Positions 11,103 to 23,600 of a DNA stretch of 64,000 nucleotides are shown here, in pieces. The translations under genes and the position numbers were made by a program. The notes below the pieces were generated by a model. That model was given only the letters and a program-made list of their open reading frames with translations. It was not told the DNA's origin and ran no database searches. The stretch is taken from NCBI GenBank assembly GCA_020055645.1, contig CM034546.1, positions 128,795,875 to 128,859,874 on the forward strand. Direction: 5' to 3'. Numbering within the stretch: position 1 is the stretch's first letter; each line of letters opens with the position of its first letter. Source of the DNA: Tomocerus qinae (taxonomy: Eukaryota; Arthropoda; Collembola; Entomobryomorpha; Tomoceridae).

Positions 11103-11290
11103 CAGGCACGTATCTAGAAATTTGTTCAAGGGGGGGGGCGGAAGCAAAAATTATACAAAAAATAAGACATATTCGCGCGAAGCGCGAAAAAATTTTGCAA
11201 TTTTTGGCCATTTTTGAGAAAAAAATTCTCTTTTTCTTAGATTTAGGGGGGGCGCTGCGCCCCCCCGCCCCCCTACTAAATACGTGCTTG
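11103..11290. mobile_element. short G/C-hairpin MITE, copy 1
   Basis: The ends CAGGCACGTATCTAG and CTA.ATACGTGCTTG are inverted. The interior has G-runs, the palindrome CGCGCGAAGCGCG and a GGGGGGGCGCTGCGCCCCCCC stem. The flanks TTGCACT and ATGCACT (6 of 7 matching) suggest a 7-bp target duplication. The same family is at 16718-16910. Confidence 0.7.
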
Positions 11291-11299
11291 ATGCACTAC

Positions 11300-13930
11300 A
11301 CAGCTACATCAGAAACTAGGGAATTGACTTTTAGCATTGAAAGTTCGGTTTTAATATTAAAGGTCAATATTTCTTGCAGTTATACTGGTATTACACTATA
11401 CAGCTACATCAGCACTGTTGTGAACTATGTCCACGAACTTTGAAAACGAACAGTCATTTCTTGTAAAATACAGAACATCTTTGAATAAATATCGTTTAAA
11501 AGACGTAGACAGTTGTTTATATTCTTCGGAGGAAGCCTTGCACTACTAACCAAAGAGCAATGATGAATGAGAATGAGGTAATGCACAAAAAGAAATTCTT
11601 GTGCAAATGTTTATGTAAATAAATACTTATCATTGCAGTACCGGATTGAAGAGTTTCACAATTTTTTCCTGTACTACTGTACACAAATACGCTGTACTTC
11701 TGCATTCTATTGTAAACATTTACAGACTTCATGTAACCGAATGCTAACCTTCTAAATGGTCGCTTAGCCTACCTGTTTCATTAACTTGGCTTATAGCTGA
11801 GTTGCATAACTCTGCATAATTATTTACTTAGTTTAAACTTTGTATTCATTCTATTTTTCCTTTTGGATCTATTTTTTGTTATTAATTCTCTGTGTTTTTC
11901 AGCAACACGTCTATGTAGCCATTATATCTATATGATATCATATAACATATTTATAACATATAATATCTATATAACATCAACATAATTAGTTTTCCTTTTA
12001 CCGATAGCGTTATAATAATTATAATAATAAGAGTAGGTAATAAAAGAAATGGAAATGACGCACAGGGAGGTAGGCTCTATTAAAATTGATAGCATGTTAC
12101 ATTCTCACTTAAAAAAATTATTAGCATACCCATCTGAAAGTGGGATCTTAACTGCCTACTACAACAGGACCGGCAGTATTACCTTTTCATTATGGGATTC
12201 ACCACGAGTCAAACAGTCAAACTTATGAGTACATTCGAGTTCAACAGGAGCCAACAAAAAGTGGTGCAGAGCATTAGGTATTCCTCTTTTTGAAGTTTTT
12301 GGCAGAATCATAATTATATAATATTTTATTCATTAACTTCTGTAGATCGTCGTTTGAGTCACAAATTAATTTTTAGGTTGAAGTTATGGTAAATGCATGT
12401 AATAATGAATTATTACAAAAAAGTCTTGCTTAGTAATTTCTGCTTACTGAATTACATCTTAATTACATATTACATTTTTATACTTTTCGGCGAATATGGT
12501 TTGAAATGCATGGCAGATATGATTTTTTAATAAATATTACTTGAGTTATTTTAATTGAGGATTATGTCCATAGTCTATTAAGTAATTAATACTTATCTTC
12601 TTAAACTTGAAGGTTATTTTAGGGTTACCCTTTATACCACATCTAATCGTGACTATTCGATTGGTTTACAAATCAGTTTAATTTTCAGTATCTTTAATGT
12701 TAATTAACTGTTAAGACAATCTTAAGCTGTTATCACATGATGAAGCTGCACTGGACATAGTATTAGGTGGCTTTAGGAGTTCTTTAGGAGTAAAGTCTTT
12801 TAGGAGTGATTCCCTCGTAGGAGTCCTTCCATGTAATCCATTAATTCATTCCAAAATGGAGAAAGTGTACGCAAGGGACTTTATTTTAAACGTAAAATTG
12901 TATACAGATTTCTTAATTCAGTTGTAATATTTACTCTGTGCATAAATGATTAGTAAAGTTAAGCTGGTATTAATTAAGTTAAACGAATTGCTAGAGAAAG
13001 GTAAGTAAAGGGGTTAAGTATATATCTCGCAAATTATCAAAGTAATTACATTTAATTTACATAACTGTCAGACATTGGACCTAACTGCCTCCATCCTAAC
13101 CTACACTAACCCTGTTTCGTATAGGTACGTTAAGAATTCAGACTCGACCTTGAGAGTTCACATTAATCAGGAGATAGCTAAAGTGGTGCAGACTCTAATC
13201 CTTTAGTTGGCTCTTATCAAGTTTCGCCATGCAAATCCCTCCTTTTCCAATTCTCAGCCAAATTCTTTATCTAAATGTTCCAAATCAACTTTTGGATATT
13301 AATTTAGCTCCTCATTTCATCGTATGGTCACGTATGGCTATGAATCTTTTGTTTCTATACGTCATTACATTCTAACCAGATCATTTGCACTGACAATCCG
13401 GTTCCCAAATTATGCGTCTTCTTCTTATATATACTAACTCCCTCAATTTGAAAGATATACATGGCTTAGTCTCCATAAAAACTCCGAGTCCTTGAAAACT
13501 GGTTGCTCAGCAATTGTAAAGCCAACCAGAACACAAATATTTAACTTTCTTCTTATTCTCAAAATTATTCTCAATGCAAATAATATTCATATGGATATGG
13601 ACACTATACTATACTATACTATGTCTACCTACAAGACACCGGCTCAAATATAGTACGCCCAAGTATATAGGTAGTTCACTAACTGAGATAATAATAATAT
13701 GGGTACACTGCATGGGTACATGCAATTTTCATACTTTTGTGTACATTGCGTACACAGTATACATAAAACAACACAATTTATCTTACAACTGACATTTTTA
13801 TATGGATTATTATAATGCGATAAAAATATGCGCACTATTTGGTACCTATAGGTAATATATTATCACATTATCAGTAAAAACTGCATTAGTTTTTACTTAG
13901 TTACTTAGTTACTTAGTTACTTAGTTTTTA
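11300..13930. other. gene-free AT-rich interval
   Basis: No gene is supported here. Open frames near 11517-11732 and 13574-13835 are short, lack splice partners and show no family resemblance. Minor features are a partial duplication of the flank of the preceding MITE (near 11355-11400), a TTTAGGAGT cluster near 12770-12810, an ACTAT microsatellite near 13600 and a (TTACTTAG)n run near 13890-13925. Confidence 0.5.
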
Positions 13931-13938
13931 ATTAGTGA

Positions 13939-14253
13939 GAAAGTCCCCAGGGACTTTCTAGCACCCTTTTTCTATTTTCAAAATGTTCCCGAAGGCAGAC
14001 TAAATAATTGTTGAATTTAAGCAGCGGTCACTATTTTCGCCTCTTTTCTGACCTAACCTAATAAAAGATAAACTATTTTTAATTAGGTTAGGTCAAAAAA
14101 GACCGAAAAATAGTGACCGGCAACGAGGTACTGATTGTTATAATATTATGATGATGATGATTTAGAATTAATTTTGATGATAATAATCTGCCTTCGGGAA
14201 CTTTTTGGAAACATAAAAAAGGATGCTAGAAAGTCCCCGGGGACTTTCTAGCA
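13939..14253. mobile_element. foldback MITE with GAAAGTCCCC ends
   Basis: Left GAAAGTCCCC.GGGACTTTCTAGCA and a following GTTCCCGAAGGCAGA are mirrored on the right by TCTGCCTTCGGGAAC and TGCTAGAAAGTCCCC. A second inner pair, GACCTAACCTAAT...ATTAGGTTAGGTC, flanks a short loop. An extra GCTAGAAAGTCCCC follows at 14263-14276. There is no coding capacity. Confidence 0.7.
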
Positions 14254-15014
14254 CCTGCAGATGCTAGAAAGTCCCCTAGATCTGATTGTATGCTTGTAGG
14301 TAAGTTTGGAAGATTTTCTGAGAATTAATTTATAATTCAATTCCAATTTTAATATTTGTCATCCCTGAGATCGAGTATCGGTTAAATATTTTCAAACAAT
14401 ATTTATACAAGTAGTAAAAAATCCAGCCAGACTAGAATTTAGTATTTACACTAACTTTGTAAGGGATATGACCAGATATGGTTGTTTGGTCTACTTTTTA
14501 TCATAAGATATTATAAGGCGAGACCCAATAATTATTAAATCATCGAGTTCAGAATAGTATGGTGACCTTCCCACTGGACCCATGTAAAGAAAATACATGG
14601 GTAGTGTATTGTTTACTTTCGTCATATTCTAAAACGTAAGTACCTACATTACATCCAGTCTGGGTTATGCAATACACACTCCATGTCCATAATATATAAC
14701 TACATGAAAATTACAGTAGTGTGTACTAGCAAAGTACATGGACTATGGACTACTTTAATCTCTGTGGATGCTGAAGAGTTTAATATATACGCTTTGTTCT
14801 ACCTGTTTATCAACATTGCCTATCGACCGGAATTCTGAACAGCGTCTTTCAATTTAATTGGGAGTCATGAAACTTTCGTCCTGTTTTCCTCGCTTGTCGC
14901 TGGCATTCCATTTGAAAGGAACTGTAATTTCCAAAATATGGAAGCAAATCATATTTTTAACACTTTACACAACTGTAATAACTTATCTCGTGGCTACTGA
15001 CAGTGCGACGTTTA

Positions 15015-16079
15015 TTACGAACGCCACATTACTTTTCTGAATAGACCTCGCGAACAATGGGATTAAAAGATAAAAAGACAATGAAAGCCCTCGCTCGACT
15101 CGGCTCACCGAGGCATATGCGTACCTATTGAAAGAGTGCACAGTGGGTTTAAGTCATAAGAAAAGTGGACATAACGGCGCAGTGTAATGAGTAAGGAGTA
15201 GGGACTAGGAGATGGTTGAAGAGCATGAATTACACATTGTAAAGTGGCACACAAATAAATAAAGCACAAAACACTCAGAAATTAAACAATTAAAATTTAT
15301 TTTTTAATCAATATTTTTAAAAATTATAAAGCGAATTGTTTTTAAAAACGAAAACTCACACAAAAAACATTTTCCCATAAAAGCCAAATATTTCGACAAA
15401 CTCGTACAAAAATTGACGATTTCGTTTAAATGTGAGATGTTTAGACCAGTTCACACATAAAACGAAGTTTTAGTATAAATGCAAATTGTTTGGTCAAACT
15501 CGAACTTAAAATGACGATTTTGCAAAAATACGAATTGTTTCGGCAAACTCGTACAAAAAGCGTAAATTTCGTACAATTGCGAATTGTTTAGACCAATTCG
15601 CAACAAAAACGAAGTTTTCGTATGAATGCGAATTGTTTACACCAATTCGCACTAAAAACGACATTTTCGCAAAATACGAATTTTCTCGGCTAACTCGTGC
15701 AAAAAAATTAAATTCGTATAATTGAGTTTTTTGTGTGAGTTTTCGTTTTTAAAAACAATTCGCTTTATAATTTTTAAAAATATTGATTAAAAAATAAATT
15801 TTAATTGTTTAATTTCTGAGTGTTTTGTGCTTTATTTATTTGTGTGCCACTTTACAATGTGTAATTCATGCTCTTCAACCATCTCCTAGTCCCTACTCCT
15901 TACTCATTACACTGCGCCGTTATGTCCACTTTTCTTATGACTTAAACCCACTGTGCACTCTTTCAATAGGTACGCATATGCCTCGGTGAGCCGAGTCGAG
16001 CGAGGGCTTTCATTGTCTTTTTATCTTTTAATCCCATTGTTCGCGAGGTCTATTCAGAAAAGTAATGTGGCGTTCGTAA
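15015..16079. mobile_element. 1.07-kb perfect foldback element inserted at TA in a coding exon
   Basis: Arms of about 354 bases (15015-15368 and 15726-16079) look identical by eye as reverse complements, with tips TTACGAACGCCAC and GTGGCGTTCGTAA. TA is present on both sides (15013-15014 and 16080-16081). The 357-base loop holds degenerate repeats of a unit containing GCGAATTGTTT and CAATTCGCA. There is no ORF of note. Near-identical arms imply a young insertion. Confidence 0.9.
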
Positions 16080-16204
16080 TAATTTCCCTCAAAAGCAAAC
16101 TTTAATTTCCGTTTTGGGTGTAGTGACGTCACTTCTTTTAGCTTTCAGAACTAATACTGCCTACGACAGGTAAACTCACAATAATAATAATAAACCGTTG
16201 CAAA

Positions 16205-16600
16205 ACGGGGTATAACAGCAGAGGAGTTTCGTTCCAAAGCATCACCAATTGAAATTTATTTAGGTAGTTTAGGTATAACCGTTCTAAAGTTATCGCCAAT
16301 TGAAATTTTCAACCCTTTCCCCCAATCAGGGGATGTGACCGACCCTCCTCATATACAAACTCAGACCTACATTTTACCTCAATATTGTGCTCTGAAAATT
16401 TGAGTAGTTTAGGTATAACCGTTCCAAAGTTATCGCCAATTGAAATTTTCAACCCTTTCCCCCAATCAGGGGATGTGACCGATCCTGCTCATATACGAAC
16501 TCAGACCTACATTTTACCTTAATGATGTATCCTGAAAATTTGAATTGTCTAACTTAAACCGTTCGAAAGTTATTGCGGATAAGGACGGACAGACAGACAG
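16205..16600. repeat. about 140-bp tandem repeat in the bestrophin-like intron 1
   Basis: TTATCGCCAATTGAAATTTT recurs at 16290 and 16430, with partial copies near 16240 and 16565. Each copy is followed by CAACCCTTTCCCCCAATCAG. The last copy runs into a GGACGGACAGACAGACAGAC microsatellite. Confidence 0.7.
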
Positions 16601-16717
16601 ACAGACAGAAAGTGTAAACGCATACATAGGAGTAAACTCCTCTGAATAATGACAAATATAGTTTTTCTATTTCAACCAAACCACAGTGAGTCATTTTACA
16701 ATTGAAACTAACACGAT

Positions 16718-16910
16718 CAGTGCCGTATTTAGAAGTCGATTTCGGAGGGGGCAATGATATCATAGAAAAATTTTGGCTTATTTTGTCTAAAATGAGTCAA
16801 AAATAACCTAAAAATCACATAAAATCGCGCGAAGCGCGAAATTTCCATTTTTCTTGGATTTCGGGGGGGGGGCATTTGCCCCCAATGCCCCCCCCCTCAA
16901 TACAGCCTTG
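16718..16910. mobile_element. short G/C-hairpin MITE, copy 2, with target duplication
   Basis: Same architecture as 11103-11290: CAGTGCCGTATTTAG start, CGCGCGAAGCGCG palindrome, G-run/C-run stem and a CTCAATACAGCCTTG end. It is flanked by ACACGAT at 16711-16717 and 16911-16917, a perfect 7-base duplication. Confidence 0.8.
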
Positions 16911-17029
16911 ACACGATAGACATTCAGTAAATAACATTTTTATAAAATAACACCCTTTTAAGTAGGCTATGAGATTTTTATCAACTTTAGTTTTTCAATG
17001 CAAACGATGTCTCTTACTAAATTTACACC

Positions 17030-17190
17030 ATTTTGGTTCAATTCAGTCCAATAAAGTTCAATTCGGTCCAATAAAGTCCAATTCAGTCCAATTCGGTCCA
17101 ATAAAGTCCAATTCGGTCCAATAAAGTCCAATTCGGTCCAATAGAGTCCAATTCGGTCCAATAAAGTCCAATTCGGTCCAATCTATATAG
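17030..17190. repeat. minisatellite of CAATTCGGTCCAATAAAGTC units
   Basis: About seven copies of a 20-22 base unit, with an internal half-unit AATTC.GTCC, in intron 1 just upstream of bestrophin-like exon 2. A short related run recurs at 19990-20035. Confidence 0.85.
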
Positions 17191-20159
17191 CCCTTTAAAT
17201 TACTCGGGTGCAAATAAATTGTAATTATCTGGTTCTAGATACTATGAGGGTCGTCGTCTTTGGTCCACTATGACACAACATATTCGGACAATTACAAGAT
17301 TGCTTTGGATTGGTGTGAAGGAGCCAAGTGTTCGCGAAATCATCGAGAAGAAAACTGCTCTAAATATCCTAATCGCCTTTGCATACGCAACAAAAAATTA
17401 TTTGAGAGACGGCTATGATTATGATTCGGAAGAAATTAAAAATTTGACAAAGAATTTGCCCAAGTTTGGAAATGTATCGAAGGATCTGCCTGCTGCGACT
17501 GAACTAAAGAGAAAGGAATCTTCCAAAGATGACACTTCTATTGACATTCGGAAGATGAGTGTCAAGCCAGTAGAATCTGATTTTAAAGCCCATGATTGGT
17601 CAACTCCAACTAACATCCCTGTTGAATTGTCATACTATTTGCAGTCCTACATCGAGTATTTGCGAGCTAGGGAACTTTGCGATGGCTCTTTGCTGTGGAC
17701 GATGACTGGGGGTAAGTATTATAGAAAACAATTTAAATATGCAAATTTGTACTCATATGTGGTTAACGTTATTAAATTATTAAATGGGCACCTTCAATTC
17801 GAAATATTAGTATGCTATTAGTATTATACTATTAGTATGATGATTCTAGATTACTTTTTAGTCATTGTTTGTGAAAAAATACAAACATCTTAGTAGAAAT
17901 TATTTTAATGTATGATATGGAATATTCCGCTTTAAGCGAAATAATCTAAACCCGAATGAATGTATCGAATGTCATTTTGAATTGAAATATCCCCATAGAA
18001 CTTAATTATGTGTGATTTTCGATGCACGTCTAATATTAGAAACTTGTGGTTGATATTAAATAGGCAAAATCTTCTGAAATGTAATAACTCCTATTGTCAA
18101 TAGAAAATTGTATGTGAATTTGTGAATTGCGACCGATTTCAAGGTTAAAATGCTTAGTAGAAAGTAAATAAGTAAATACCTCGCTAATGTTTAATTATTA
18201 ATCATAAACAGACTAGCGACAACAAACTAATTTTTGTCTATAAGATTTACAAACATGGCATTCATTCCGATTGACATACATCTGAGAACTGAACGGTTTT
18301 AAAACGTGCCAATATTGATCTGTTTTAATTAACCTGAGTTAAATTACAAATTGTATTTTGTTTAGTTCACTCTGAAGTTGAGTCTGAAGAAAAAAGAGAC
18401 CATACTAAAACATTACGTAACTGATGATCCTATAAAGTATGCGTATTTCGAGTATTCTTCAGAGCCAATCGTAGTAGAGATATAATTCATTCATAAATTC
18501 ACTTGATCCTCATTGCAAAACCTGGCGCTACTTCTTTTTTAGCAATGTATACCTAACAAAGTAATCCTATATACCTACTAACCTTCAGAAATTCAGGTAT
18601 GATTATTATAAATGCCATCGGTAACAATTGTGCGTTGTAGCCAGTTTTACGTCTAAGCATTTGTAAATGAATGAATCTTAACAATAATGTCATAATACTA
18701 TGATTATTATTATAGTAGTTTCCTTTTTAAGATACTTTTCAGAATCATTCAATAGCTACAAAGAATTTTCAATTTGTATAAGATGCAGTAATCATAAAAT
18801 TTTTATAACAGCATGACAAAACTAATAAGAATTATTAACAAAGTGTTATTTAATTTAGCCATTGGAAATCTCATGGATTGCTTCGTTGGATTTGAGCGAA
18901 TTGTTCGGACTCCAATTCCTTTGGCCTATGCAATTCACTTGCACCACGCAGTTTGGCTTTACTTGCTTTGTCTACCTTATCAACTCGTAGCAGATTTGCA
19001 ATGGTGGACGATACCTGCTGTTAGTTTGGCTGGCTTTACACTCTTAGGAATTCTGTGCATCGGATATGAAATCGAAAACCCATTTGGACTCGATGATAAC
19101 GATTTGGTAAGTTTACTAACTGGTTTAGAAATAAATACAACTTACAATTTTATACATAAAAATAAATAGTACCTGTTGAAATAAATTTTTGTAGTTGTGG
19201 ATTAATTTAATTTTAAATACTTAACAGCCGTTGGACGATAGCTGCAAAGTAATTGAAAATGAAATTAAGACGATGACAAGGATTGCACTTCCCACAGTCG
19301 AATCTTGGCTTTGGACTCCAGACAATCAGCCATTGGCTCCAGAATCCCTTTTAACTGCAGATCAATTATCTGAAAAAACTGTCGAGGAAGTTAGACTCAT
19401 TATAGCCAAAGCTGAAGCAATGCGAGATGGATTCCAGATTCCCCCAAAGACGTCCTCTTCCTTAATGTCCTTATTCCGTAACATTAATGAAGATGCAACA
19501 AGACATTAGATAGGCAGGCTCAAATTTTATACACAATATAGTTTATTCAGTACATCAGTTTATTTAGAGGCTTAAAAACTATCCAATATTGAAAAAGTAA
19601 ACTAATGACTTAAGTTTATCTTCAAAAGTATTAAACAATGAGCTATAAATACAAGAATTGAAGATTTGCAATTAAATATACAGCTCTCAATGATAATCTA
19701 ACGTGGAATAACATTGCCAAATGAAGATTTTTATCCTCATAATATCTATTAAGTATTTTTATTTTGTGTTTTACCTTTACCAAATAAAATTATCGTTGAT
19801 TTTCATTAATCAAACTTATTTTCGTTTGTAAAATGTCACTTACAGTTCTAGTAATATTAGGTTCCTTATTTCAGGACATTATTGGGTACCTACTTTTATT
19901 TTTGAGACGGAAATAACCCAGCAAGGATTGTCAGCGGAAGCTTTTAACCTTTGCCTTAGAGATTTTGTCCAAATTTCATTTTAAATGAATTCAGTCCAAT
20001 TCGGTCCAATTCGGGCCAATGAAATTCAATTCGGAATGTTTTATCATGTTAACGTGTTTGTAAGTAGTAATTTTCCACAGCATAGGAATTGCACAGTTCC
20101 TTGCGCTTGTGTGCTAACACAAAGTTTATCTTATGGATTCATACATAAGTTTTTTTCTA

Positions 20160-20450
20160 CGTGCACCTCTAATTCACCGTTATACTATTAGCATGATTCC
20201 AAATTAGTTTTTAACAACTTCTAGTGACAAAAAACATATACACCTCTTAGTAGAAATTATTTCAATATATATGATATTCCTTATTTATTGTGCTTTAAAC
20301 GAGTTATAAAAATATAAAAACATTTAATATTGAAAGTCACTTTGAAACTTGATTGTGTGATTTTCGATGCACGTGGAATTTTAAAAATCTAATTATCAAA
20401 CGTGTGGTCCAATTGCTATTGATATTTAATAGGCAAAATCTTCTGGGATA
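20160..20450 (+). repeat. diverged duplicate of bestrophin-like intron 2
   Basis: This block aligns by eye with about 17790-18080. Shared strings include ATACTATTAG.ATGATT, CTTAGTAGAAATTATTT, TGTGATTTTCGATGCACGT and AATAGGCAAAATCTTCTG. Together with the related minisatellite just upstream it suggests that part of a second gene copy preceded the scaffold gap. No duplicated exon is seen before the gap. Confidence 0.6.
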
Positions 20451-20593
20451 TCTTTAGGATGGGTGGTACGATCTTAACAAAATCTGGAATAATTAGACTA
20501 GTTTTAACCGATGGTGCTAGTATTATCTCTCCATTTATTACCGTTTAGTAATTATCACGTATGACCAAAGGTATCCTTATCAGTTTAGTCTGA

Positions 20594-20693
20594 NNNNNNN
20601 NNNNNNNNNNNNNNNNNNNNNNNNNNNNNNNNNNNNNNNNNNNNNNNNNNNNNNNNNNNNNNNNNNNNNNNNNNNNNNNNNNNNNNNNNNNNN
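20594..20693. other. assembly gap (100 N)
   Basis: Exactly 100 N, the usual placeholder for a gap of unknown size. It separates the bestrophin-like locus from the first satellite array, so the true left edge of the array is not visible. Confidence 0.99.
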
Positions 20694-23600
20694 TATCAAG
20701 AACCAACAATTGTGTGGGCCCTTAAACCTTGCCATTCAATCCAAATGAGGCTTGGAGGTTGTTAATAGGACTAGTAGGTAGTTGATAAAAATTATTTCAA
20801 CCAGTTCTATAGTTTCGATCAAAAGTTATTTAATTCTAAGTGGAAACTAGAACAACAAAATTTAATTTATCAAGAAACAACAATTTTGTGGGCCCTTAAA
20901 CCTTGCCATTCAAACCAAATGAGGCTTGGAGGTTGTTAATAGGGCTAGTAGGTAGTTGATAAAAATAGTTTCAAACAGTTTTATAGTTTCGATCAAAAAT
21001 TAATTAATTCTAAGTGGGAGTTAGAACATCAGAATTTAATTTATCAAGAACCAACAATTTTGTGGGCCCTTAAACCTTGCCATTCAATCCAAAAGAGGAT
21101 GGAGTGTGATTGATAGGACTAGTAGGTACTTAATAAAATTAATTTCAAACAATTCTATAGTTTCGATCAAAATTTATTTAAGTCTTAGTAGAAAATAGTA
21201 CTATAAAATTTCATTTTCAAAGTACCAACAGTTTTGTGGGCCCTTAAACCTTGCCATTCAATCCAAATGAGGCTTGGAGGATGTTAATAGGACTAGAAGT
21301 AGTTGCTAAAAATAGTTTCAAACAGTTTTATAGTTTCGATCAAAAATTATTTAATTCTAAGTGGAAACTAGAACAACAGAATTTCATTTTTCAAGCACCA
21401 ACAATTTTATGGGCCCTTAAACCTTGCCATTCAATCCAAATTAGGATTGAAGGTCATAAATAGGACTAGTAGGTATTTGATAAAAATTGTTTCAACCAGT
21501 TCTATAGTTTCGATCAAAAGTTATTTAATTCTAAGTGGAAACTAGAACAACAAAATTTAATTTACCAAGAAACAACAATTTTGTGGGCCCTTAAACCTTG
21601 CCATTCAATCCAAATGAGGCTTGGAGGTTGTTAATAGGACTAGTAGGTATTTGATAAAAATAGTTTCAACCAGTTCTATAGTTTCGATCAAAAGTTATTT
21701 AATTCTAAGTGGAAACTAGAACAACAAAATTTAATTTACCAAGAACCAACAATTTTGTGGGCCCTTAAACCTTGCCATTCAATCCAAATGAGGCTTGGAG
21801 GATGTTAATAGGACTAGAAGTAGTTGATAAAAATAGTTTCAAACAGTTTTATAGTTTCGATCAAAAATTAATTAATTCTAAGTGGGAACTAGAACAACAG
21901 AATTTAATTTATCAAGAACCAACAATTTTGTAGGCCCTAAATCCTTGCCATTCAATCCAAATGAGGATTGTGGGTGATTGATAGGACTAGTACGTACTTG
22001 ATATAAATTGTTTCAACCAGTTCTATAGTTTCGATCAAAAGTTATTTAATTCTAAGTGGAAACTTGAACAACAGAATTTCATTTTTCAAGCACCAACAAT
22101 TTTATGGGCCCTTAAACCCTGCCATTCAATCCAAATTAGGATTGAAGGTCATAAATAGGACTAGTAGGTATTTGATAAAAATTGTTTCAACCAGTTCTAT
22201 AGTTTCGATCAAAAGTTATTTAATTCTAAGTGGAAACTAGAACAACAAAATTTAATTTACCAAGAAACAACAATTTTGTGGGCCCTTAAACCTTGCCATT
22301 CAATCCAAATGAGGCTTGGAGGTTGTTAATAGGACTAGTAGGTAGTTGATAAAAATAGTTTCAACCAGTTTTATAGTTTCGATCAAAAGTTATTTAATTC
22401 TAAGTGGAAACTAGAACAACAAAATTTAATTTACCAAAAAACAACAATTGTGTGGGCCCTTAAACCTTGCCATTCAATCCAAATGAGGCTTGGAGGTTGT
22501 TAATAGGACTAGTAGGTAGTTGATAAAAATTATTTTAACCAGTTCTATAGTTTCGATCAAAAGTTATTTAATTCTAAGTGGAAACTAGAACAACAAAATT
22601 TAATTTATCAAGAAACAACAATTTTGTGGGCCCTTAAACCTTGCCATTCAAACCAAATGAGGCTTGGAGGTTGTTAATAGGGCTAGTAGGTAGTTGATAA
22701 AAATAGTTTCAAACAGTTTTATAGTTTCGATCAAAAATTAATTAATTCTAAGTGGGAGTTAGAACATCAGAATTTAATTTATCAAGAACCAACAATTTTG
22801 TGGGCCCTTAAACCTTGCCATTCAATCCAAAAGAGGATGGAGTGTGATTGATAGGACTAGTAGGTACTTAATAAAATTAATTTCAAACAATTCTATAGTT
22901 TCGATCAAAATTTATTTAAGTCTTAGTAGAAAATAGTACTATAAAATTTCATTTTCAAAGTACCAACAATTTTGTGGGCCCTTAAACCTTGCCATTCAAT
23001 CCAAATGAGGCTTGGAGGATGTTAATAGGACTAGAAGTAGTTGCTAAAAATAGTTTCAAACAGTTTTATAGTTTCGATCAAAAATTATTTAATTCTAAGT
23101 GGAAACTAGAACAACAGAATTTCATTTTTCAAGCACCAACAATTTTATGGGCCCTTAAACCTTGCCATTCAATCCAAATTAGGATTGAAGGTCATAAATA
23201 GGACTAGTAGGTATTTGATAAAAATTGTTTCAACCAGTTCTATAGTTTCGATCAAAAGTTATTTAATTCTAAGTGGAAACTAGAACAACAAAATTTAATT
23301 TACCAAGAAACAACAATTTTGTGGGCCCTTAAACCTTGCCATTCAATCCAAATGAGGCTTGGAGGTTGTTAATAGGACTAGTAGGTATTTGATAAAAATA
23401 GTTTCAACCAGTTCTATAGTTTCGATCAAAAGTTATTTAATTCTAAGTGGAAACTAGAACAACAAAATTTAATTTACCAAGAACCAACAATTTTGTGGGC
23501 CCTTAAACCTTGCCATTCAATCCAAATGAGGCTTGGAGGATGTTAATAGGACTAGAAGTAGTTGATAAAAATAGTTTCAAACAGTTTTATAGTTTCGATC

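Larger units (their letters stand above)
14867..19509 (+). pseudogene. bestrophin-like (UPF0187-type) channel gene, first exon interrupted by a foldback element
   Basis: Exon pieces: 14867-15014, continuing at 16082-16169 after the insertion, then 17239-17711, about 18844-19106 and 19228-19509. The N-terminus LKGTVISKIWKQIIFLTLYT is the family's first helix. Across the insertion the frame resumes with QKQTLISVLGVVTSLLLAFR and TNTAYDR, then YYEGRRLWSTMTQHIR over a phase-2 junction. Later exons give GFERIVRTPIPLAYAIHL, a hydrophobic hairpin, GYEIENPFGLDDNDL and PLDDSC. These are hallmarks of the fungal/bacterial/plastid bestrophin-like anion-channel family, not of classical animal bestrophins. 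All splice phases match, and no other frameshift or stop was found. The start of exon 3 is the least certain boundary (AAG at 18841-18843). Intact apart from the insert, so it is either a recent null allele or a polymorphic insertion. Horizontal transfer is plausible. Confidence 0.8.

Noticed and set aside
15012-16082. Reading the exonic foldback as an ordinary intron
   Set aside because: No GT at the left edge or AG at the right edge; the nearest GT...AG pair (GTGCG near 15005 and AG near 16095) would break the frame.
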